A stretch of 19,540 nt of DNA from Pseudomonadota bacterium (lineage in GTDB: Bacteria; SAR324; XYD2-FULL-50-16; JAHJRI01). How positions within the stretch are numbered: the first letter of the stretch is position 1; the number at the start of each line of letters is the position of its first letter. The notes under the pieces were generated by a model. That model was not told the origin of the DNA. It ran no database searches and worked only from the letters and a program-made list of their open reading frames with translations. Shown here in pieces: positions 14,655-19,540 of the stretch. The DNA is taken from the NCBI GenBank assembly GCA_022360105.1, contig JAKSDL010000894.1, positions 1-19,540 of the forward strand, read 5' to 3'. Position numbers and translations under genes: made by a program.

Positions 14655-15653
14655 TTAGTTGCGTCTTTCGGTTATTTGATTGTAAAGACTGATTATTTCC
14701 TTTGCATCCTTGCCAGCTTTTTTAACCCATTGATTTCTTAGTTTCACACCGACTTCATCCAGTTCAACTCGAAATTTCCGGTTAACCTCCAGAACCTTAA
14801 CACCCTTTTCCTTGAGTGTTTTTGTGCTGTTACGATCCATATCTCCTGCCAGGTTCCACATCTCATCTTCCATCTGACCGGCAATTTCCTGAACTGTTCG
14901 TTGAATATTTCTGGGAAGTTTGTTCCAGGCATCAAGATTCACATTGATCATATTTACCGGCCCCAGGATATTAATACGGGTGAAATAGTCCAAAATCTCC
15001 CAGGATTTTGCATCCACTCCTGATACAGAAGAAGTGTACATCGAATCGAGTAGACCAGCTTTCATAGCCGGGTACACTTCACTAAACGGCATTTTTCTGG
15101 CGGCAATGCCTGTCAGTTTTCCAAACGCCAGACCGGTGCCATCGTACACTCTCATTTTCAGACCTTTCAGATCGGAGACTGATGTGATTGCCCGTTGGGT
15201 ATAGATTCCTGAAAATGGCCAGATGCTGGTATAAAGAGTAAACTGGTTGAACTTCTTCAATACTTTTCGATAGGTCGGTTTGGCTAATTGATAAAGGAGT
15301 CGTTGTTCGAATGAATTGGTGGATATAAATGGTTGGGCTGTCAAAGCTAAAATAGGCGCATCGCCTTCTACCATTCCCGTTGGAATTTCCGAAACGGCCA
15401 GTTGTCCTTCAGCCACTGCTCTCAAAAGCTCCGGTCCTTTAAAACCTAAAGCGGCTCCCGGATGTAAACGTATAATCAACTGACCGTTAGTCGCTTCTTT
15501 GACCCTATCTGCAAAGCGTTGGGCTCCCATGGAGTGAAAGTTTTTCTGGCCATAGTTTAAATGCATATCCCACTTGGTTGCCGCAAACACATCAGTAATA
15601 CCACATATTAAAATCAGCGATGATACGACTATCATGATTTTCGCAAGTTTCAT
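14655..15653 (-). CDS. dctP: TRAP transporter substrate-binding protein (DctP family)
   Basis: DctP is the periplasmic receptor that hands substrate to DctQM. I chose the ATG at 15653, giving 332 residues: it has AAAGGAG six bases upstream and is directly followed by a signal peptide (MKLAKIMIVV... with VFA-A cleavage near residue 24). An in-frame start further upstream at 15713 would bury the signal peptide. Family signs are SMGAQRFADRV, the LKGLKMRVYDG block with Arg168 (the carboxylate-binding arginine of DctP proteins), and FSEVYPAMKAGLLDSMYTS. A pyroglutamate-type ligand is suggested by the pxpBAC genes downstream; sequence alone does not fix it. The gene leads the operon and is divergent from the LytTR regulator. 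Confidence 0.93.
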   Translation of the reverse strand: MKLAKIMIVVSSLILICGITDVFAATKWDMHLNYGQKNFHSMGAQRFADRVKEATNGQLIIRLHPGAALGFKGPELLRAVAEGQLAVSEIPTGMVEGDAPILALTAQPFISTNSFEQRLLYQLAKPTYRKVLKKFNQFTLYTSIWPFSGIYTQRAITSVSDLKGLKMRVYDGTGLAFGKLTGIAARKMPFSEVYPAMKAGLLDSMYTSSVSGVDAKSWEILDYFTRINILGPVNMINVNLDAWNKLPRNIQRTVQEIAGQMEDEMWNLAGDMDRNSTKTLKEKGVKVLEVNRKFRVELDEVGVKLRNQWVKKAGKDAKEIISLYNQITERRN

Positions 15654-15741
15654 AAGAATCTCCTTTGTATTTACAATCAATAACAATCTGATTGACATTT
15701 TTGACCACAACAAATGGCAACCGTTTTATAAATTCGCTGTG

Positions 15742-15769
15742 ATCTTACAATGTTCTCCGGTCAAGTCAA
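15742..15769 (-). promoter_or_regulatory. Possible sigma70-like promoter for dctPQM
   Basis: On the minus strand TTGACT (15769-15764) and TAAGAT (15747-15742) are 16 bases apart. The dctP start is about 80 bases downstream. A perfect palindrome, ATTCGCGAAT (15776-15785), sits directly upstream of the -35 at about -45, where an activator would be expected. Confidence 0.35.
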
Positions 15770-15775
15770 AATCAA

Positions 15776-15785
15776 ATTCGCGAAT
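15776..15785. promoter_or_regulatory. ATTCGCGAAT palindrome upstream of dctP, possible operator
   Basis: A perfect 10-base palindrome. Its core TTCGCGAA recurs at 15928-15935 within ATTCGCGAA (15927-15935), in the same divergent spacer. Both copies stand out in an AT-rich stretch. One copy is near the dctP promoter; the other is nearer the regulator gene. Confidence 0.35.
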
Positions 15786-16123
15786 GCTTCGTGTGATAGT
15801 TAACCGGTTCGGAAAGTTTTCAAAAAATAGTAACATCCCACTCTTGTCAACCTTTACCAGATAAACCCTGAGAGTGTCTTTTACCCATCCGGATTTTTGG
15901 TATTGTTTTATCGTATTTCGTGGTTGATTCGCGAAATATTCGTAAAAAAAAAAGTGAATGAGAAGTGGTTGTCTTGATTTGATCTCCAATTATCGATAGG
16001 TTTGGAAAAACTTTTGACACAATTAATGGCTGCCAATCAACGCACCCCATCAACCCACATAAAAACGATCTGACGCTTCGACCCAAGGTAAGCAGACTGT
16101 TACCAACCGGATACTGCCGAAAC

Positions 16124-17743
16124 ATGAAATCATCCCCGGGACATGGACCTTTGAGATCGATAAGAACCAAGTTGATCATTATTTTGATAGCACTGACGGG
16201 AATGATCATCATCGGTCTTGAACTGACGACTCTCTGGAATGATTCGGGATCATTTCAAAAGCAGTTCTCACTAAATCAGCAAAAACAATTGCGGTTGCTG
16301 GAGTCGGAACTGGAATCGGAAATACGGCATTTGGTCCAGATTTTTCCCGCATTTGTCAAATCTCAGGAATTACAGGCCAAAATTATTGAAGCAACGCTAG
16401 TCGGTCCCTATTTTGTTTATTCTCCGCAACATTACGGTCAACCCATCGATTATTGGGACCGAGTCCAGATTTTAAGGCGGCAAATATGGATGGTAAATTA
16501 CTTTTTGCCCTTGTTGCAAAGCCAACATCTTGATTACCTAGGGGTTTATCTGTTCGACCCCCACAACAATCTTCTAAGAAACTCACTTGCTCCATTTGTA
16601 GAGCTGAGACATCAGGAAGTTTCTTTTTACTCTTATCCCGTCAAGGGATTGTTTCACCGGCTTATCAAACATATTCAAACCCAGCTGGATAGTATTGCAT
16701 TGTCCGATGAATACTTTGATCAGGTCATATACAATATTTCGGAAAAAGATACCTTGTATTCCGCCCTGGGTTTTGAAGCATTGGAAATTCCCTCTTCACC
16801 CATTCCCGGAAACGAATTCCTGAACAGAAGCAAATTAAGAATCAAAAAGGGAGATAAAGGGCTCGTTCTGGAAAATGTCATCACCCTTGAAGAGGAGATC
16901 TACAACTGGAAATCTAAAAAAAGGGAATCCACTTCCATTGTCACTTTAATTGCTCAAAAACATCTAAACAGTGCATACTTGGAAGGCATCAGGGATAAAT
17001 TCGGTAGTGATGAGATGGTAATCGCGACCGACTCCGGCGATGTCATTGCCAGTCTGGAAACATTTAAGGAAGCTCCTGCCAAAAACGAGGGATATATCGA
17101 CATTGATTCTCACAGGTTTCACTTCACCGGCAAAGATTTTCAATCCGACTCGCTTGAATCGGATATCAGATTGTTTGTATTGACCAGGCAGGATCAGGTC
17201 GTACTGAATCCATCAAGTGATTACAGATCCGTCGCCTTAACAGGCATCATCACTATTTTGCTTGGTCTAATGGCCTGGTTTTACTTCAAGACCAATCAGA
17301 GACCCGGTCACCAGACAAAGATTTCGGAATCTCCCGGTGTTGACTGGAGCAATCCGGCCAACGGCATTACCTTGAGCAATCCAAAAGAAAATCAGAAAGA
17401 AAAATATCTTTTAATTGAGGACAAAGGCAAGTCTCAAACAATTGAATTGAAAGATGTTTCCCATATTCGCGTGACTGATCACTACTGCACCATTGTCTAT
17501 TTGCAGGAAAACCAATGGAAAAGCTGGATGATTATGGAGCGTTTAAAAACCTTTGAGGTTCGTTATAATCGTTTACTACTGAAAATAAATCGTTCAACCC
17601 TGATCAATCCGGAACGGATAGATAAAATACAATTGCTGCAGCGCAAACTCACTATGCAAGGGGAACCAGATTTTTTATTAACCATCAGTCAATCCAGTTT
17701 GGAAGCCGTAAAAGCCATTCTCAATACCCCTTCGGAAACGTAA
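16124..17743 (+). CDS. Membrane-anchored LytTR-type transcription regulator with extracellular sensor region
   Basis: The 539-residue protein has membrane segments at about 15-35 and 370-390, enclosing an extracytoplasmic region of about 330 residues. The C-terminal 110 residues (about 425-535) form a LytTR DNA-binding domain: TIELKDVSHIRVTDHYCTIV, WMIMERLKTFE, LLKINRSTLINPERID, and SSLEAVKAIL. No histidine kinase or receiver domain is present, so it looks like a one-component regulator that senses a ligand outside and binds DNA from the membrane, like ToxR or CadC but with a different DNA-binding fold. The end of the sensor region (VIATDSGDVIAS, then strands before the second membrane segment) is compatible with a Cache-type fold. 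The ATG has no strong ribosome site. It is divergent from dctP, so it probably controls dctPQM and pxpBAC. Confidence 0.8.
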   Translation: MKSSPGHGPLRSIRTKLIIILIALTGMIIIGLELTTLWNDSGSFQKQFSLNQQKQLRLLESELESEIRHLVQIFPAFVKSQELQAKIIEATLVGPYFVYSPQHYGQPIDYWDRVQILRRQIWMVNYFLPLLQSQHLDYLGVYLFDPHNNLLRNSLAPFVELRHQEVSFYSYPVKGLFHRLIKHIQTQLDSIALSDEYFDQVIYNISEKDTLYSALGFEALEIPSSPIPGNEFLNRSKLRIKKGDKGLVLENVITLEEEIYNWKSKKRESTSIVTLIAQKHLNSAYLEGIRDKFGSDEMVIATDSGDVIASLETFKEAPAKNEGYIDIDSHRFHFTGKDFQSDSLESDIRLFVLTRQDQVVLNPSSDYRSVALTGIITILLGLMAWFYFKTNQRPGHQTKISESPGVDWSNPANGITLSNPKENQKEKYLLIEDKGKSQTIELKDVSHIRVTDHYCTIVYLQENQWKSWMIMERLKTFEVRYNRLLLKINRSTLINPERIDKIQLLQRKLTMQGEPDFLLTISQSSLEAVKAILNTPSET

Positions 17744-17776
17744 ATTACCGCAAATGAACTCTAAAACATTCCTGGT

Positions 17777-17806
17777 TTGACATCTTTTTCTACAATTATC
17801 TACGAT
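17777..17806 (+). promoter_or_regulatory. Possible promoter for the enoyl-CoA hydratase gene
   Basis: TTGACA (17777-17782) and TACGAT (17801-17806) are 18 bases apart, about 135 bases before the start codon. The -35 is perfect and the -10 weak. Confidence 0.25.
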
Positions 17807-17942
17807 GGAAGCTGTCTATCGCTCTCGTTTCAACCGCATCCCGAATCAGAGGGGTTCACGAGGAACGGAATCCTGTCCTGGGGTTTTTGGTATTCATTGC
17901 GAAACGTGAAAACTGCACACTATTTACTATAAGGAAAAGCGG

Positions 17943-18725
17943 ATGTCCGATAAAAAGTGTTCATATACAGTCAGTGACGGTGTTGCCGTTATGACAATCG
18001 ATAACCCGCCGGTTAACGCACTGAGCGGTCCTGTATTAAACGATATTGAAGCAGCAGTCAAAGAAGCCTTGGCCGATGATTCTGTCAGGGTTATAGTGTT
18101 CACCGGTGCTGGTGACAAAGCCTTTATTGCCGGGGCTGATATTACCGAATTTACCGATTTGGCAGAAAAGGAAAAAGCCACCGAATTTCTTGCATACGGA
18201 CAAAATCTAACCAATTTAATCGAAGAGGCCGACAAACCTTTCATCGCAGCCATTAACGGATTCTGCCTGGGAGGAGGAATGGAATATGCTTTAGCCTGTC
18301 ATATCAGGCTGGCTGATGAAGAAGCCCAATTAGGACTTCCGGAAATCAAACTCGGAATCATTCCCGGTTATGGCGGCACACAAAGAACACCTCGATTGAT
18401 AGGCAAAGCAAGAGCCCTGGAGTTAATTCTCTCGGGAGATTTTATCAGCGGTGCTCAAGCAGCCGAATACGGCCTCGTTAATCGAGCCGTTTCAACAGGA
18501 ACCGTTTTGGAAGAAGCCAAAAAACTGGCAAAAACCATTGCCCAGAAAAGCAGAATGAACATCAAGGCTGCGATAAAAGCCGTAAACGAGGGTATGGAAA
18601 TGGGATTTAAAGAAGGTTTGAAACTGGAAGGAAAACTTTTTGGAGAACTCTGCGAAACCGAAGATAAAGTGGAGGGCGTTGCCGCTTTTATGGAAAAGCG
18701 ACATCCGTCTTTCAAGGATAAATAA
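17943..18725 (+). CDS. Enoyl-CoA hydratase/isomerase (crotonase family)
   Basis: Crotonases add water to trans-2-enoyl-CoA to make 3-hydroxyacyl-CoA in fatty-acid oxidation or in butyrate-type fermentation. The 260-residue length is standard. The CoA/oxyanion-hole region is AFIAGADI (near 60-67) with NGFCLGGGMEYALACH. The two catalytic glutamates of true hydratases are both present, Glu114 (GGGMEYA) and Glu134 (LPEIKLGIIPGYGGTQR). The ATG follows AAGGA with a 7-base gap. The first residues MSDKKCSYTVSDGVAVMTIDNPPVNAL are typical of bacterial hydratases close to short-chain (crotonyl) enzymes. No partner beta-oxidation gene is in the window, so the pathway stays open. Confidence 0.92.
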   Translation: MSDKKCSYTVSDGVAVMTIDNPPVNALSGPVLNDIEAAVKEALADDSVRVIVFTGAGDKAFIAGADITEFTDLAEKEKATEFLAYGQNLTNLIEEADKPFIAAINGFCLGGGMEYALACHIRLADEEAQLGLPEIKLGIIPGYGGTQRTPRLIGKARALELILSGDFISGAQAAEYGLVNRAVSTGTVLEEAKKLAKTIAQKSRMNIKAAIKAVNEGMEMGFKEGLKLEGKLFGELCETEDKVEGVAAFMEKRHPSFKDK

Positions 18726-18821
18726 CTTGATTCCTTTCAGCACCCAAATTGAGTTCTCCTTCCCGGAGAGCAAAGGTATGGCAAAGCTGCGACAATAGGC
18801 CATTTTGAATGAGAATTGCAG

Positions 18822-18843
18822 GATGGGCAACTCGTTGCCCATC
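18822..18843. repeat. Palindrome in the crotonase-thyX convergent gap
   Basis: The ten-base arms around a TC centre make a nearly perfect palindrome with core GGGCAACTCGTTGCCC. It lies in the 161-base gap between two convergent genes. No T-tract follows on either side. It may serve as a bidirectional transcript end or be a further dispersed palindrome. Confidence 0.45.
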
Positions 18844-18886
18844 AACACGACCGATCAAGAAAAGCAGGCTTACCGTACTGCCAAGT

Positions 18887-19540
18887 TTACCACGGAGAAA
18901 CCAAGCCCAGCTGCTCCAGCTTGGGAACAATCTCCTTGGCTTCTCTACCCGGCTTCCAAACACCGTCCTTTTCAAGCAACCAGCCCATTTCTTTGGCCTC
19001 TGCCAAGGCCTTGTCCTGATCACCCTTTATTAAGACAGAAATAAGCCTGACCTCCTGATGGGATAGATTCATCGAGTTGGTGCGGTAATCATTAAACGCT
19101 TCCCAGGTGATGGGAACCCATTTAGCAACAATTTTCCGACCGATGATGGCGGCATACTGCCTTATTTCATACTGGGCGTGGGAATCCATTCTAAGATTTA
19201 AAAAATGCAGCAAATTATGAAGATCAATTTTCCAATATGCCTCTGTGTAAGTCCCCAATGGCAGATCTTTTCTGGCCTGCTCTCTTGCAATTCCCTTGGT
19301 CAGTCTTTCTTCGTATACATCCCGACAGGTCTGGTGAAATTTGGCTTCTGATTTGGTCAGCAATTCTCCGGTCTCAGGGTCCAAAGTCCCCTGGCTTCCT
19401 TGTTTGTTCATTTCCGATTGCAATCGCCACTCATCCGGTTTGGTGGTTCGCAACGAATCAATTGCAACTGAATATCGGGTAGAGTACTCATTGACATTTG
19501 CCGTTCTATGTCTGATCCATTGTCTCCAGCAATCCATCGG
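18887..19540 (-). CDS. thyX: Flavin-dependent thymidylate synthase, 5' end cut by window edge
   Basis: ThyX makes dTMP from dUMP with methylene-tetrahydrofolate and FAD/NADPH, replacing ThyA in many bacteria and archaea. The hallmark RHR-x7-S motif is present (RHRTANVNEYSTRYS), 26 bases from the right edge of the window. Further family segments are EEAR-like REQARKDLP, LGTYTEAYWKIDLHNLLHFLNLRMDSHAQYEIRQYA (in two halves) and a final tail of about 50 residues. The frame is open through base 19540 (a Pro codon precedes Met at 19537), so that ATG is probably internal and the N-terminal third of the gene lies outside. It converges with the crotonase gene. Confidence 0.93.
   Translation of the reverse strand, partial: PMDCWRQWIRHRTANVNEYSTRYSVAIDSLRTTKPDEWRLQSEMNKQGSQGTLDPETGELLTKSEAKFHQTCRDVYEERLTKGIAREQARKDLPLGTYTEAYWKIDLHNLLHFLNLRMDSHAQYEIRQYAAIIGRKIVAKWVPITWEAFNDYRTNSMNLSHQEVRLISVLIKGDQDKALAEAKEMGWLLEKDGVWKPGREAKEIVPKLEQLGLVSPW

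Larger units (their letters stand above)
15654..16123. other. 470-bp divergent regulatory spacer between dctP and the LytTR regulator
   Basis: The spacer holds a possible dctP promoter (15742-15769), two TTCGCGAA sites (15777-15784, 15928-15935), a 10-base A run (15943-15952) and a TTGACA at 16014-16019 without a matching -10. An 87-codon minus-strand frame (15726-15989) covers part of it; I leave it out as a gene because it starts at TTG with no ribosome site and has a poly-Phe stretch from the A run. Confidence 0.45.

Noticed and set aside
15654..15713. Longer dctP starting at 15713
   Set aside because: It would place 20 residues before the signal peptide, while the ATG at 15653 has an excellent ribosome site.
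15726..15989. 87-codon minus-strand frame between the regulator and dctP
   Set aside because: It starts at TTG without a ribosome site, contains a poly-Phe stretch from an A10 run, and overlaps a better promoter-operator reading. I lean against a gene but cannot exclude it without homologs.
15847..16212. 121-codon minus-strand frame overlapping the regulator start
   Set aside because: It runs antisense into the well-supported regulator gene and has no recognisable motif.

Overview
This window reads as one contig of a bacterial chromosome, moderately AT-rich by eye. Evidence for bacteria: Shine-Dalgarno-like motifs (AGGAG/GGAGG) before several starts, ATGA stop/start overlaps, a TRAP transporter, a LytTR regulator and ThyX. 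Several families of short palindromic intergenic repeats, a large secreted modular esterase and an AOR-type tungsten enzyme suggest a free-living anaerobe or facultative organism, possibly an uncultured FCB-type lineage. The lineage guess is inference only; no phylogenetic marker is present.

Layout. (1) 1-126: tail of an unknown gene, then a strong hairpin and a 450-bp spacer with an array of inverted repeats. (2) 577-3234: secreted protein with two near-identical concanavalin-like domains, a PPC domain, a cadherin-like domain and a C-terminal sialate O-acetylesterase-type hydrolase. (3) 3701-4904: upp (uracil salvage) convergent with a zinc-ribbon Nudix hydrolase. (4) 4953-5257: spacer with another copy of the repeat and a hairpin. 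(5) 5258-8727: an aldehyde:ferredoxin oxidoreductase-family gene overlapping by 4 bp a protein with two class II aldolase domains. (6) 8770-9900 (minus): DUF4143-type AAA ATPase, preceded by two adjacent 30-bp palindromes that carry a good sigma70-like promoter. (7) 9989-15653 (minus): a probable 5-oxoproline (pyroglutamate) module, dctP-dctQ-dctM then pxpB-pxpA-pxpC. (8) 16124-17743 (plus): a membrane-anchored LytTR transcription regulator, divergent from dctP. (9) 17943-18725: crotonase-family enoyl-CoA hydratase. (10) 18887-19540 (minus): thyX, cut by the window edge.

How they fit. The clearest functional unit is region 7-8. A TRAP transporter brings in a carboxylate, PxpABC hydrolyses 5-oxoproline to glutamate using ATP, and the divergent membrane regulator probably senses the ligand outside and controls the operon. 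TRAP binding proteins specific for pyroglutamate are known in Bordetella, so the substrate guess has a precedent but is not proven here. The AOR/aldolase pair may be a second small catabolic unit, in which an aldolase releases an aldehyde that the AOR oxidises. Upp, Nudix, crotonase and ThyX look like ordinary housekeeping genes. The most unexplained DNA is the palindrome doublet before the ATPase gene and the composite repeat families in the spacers.
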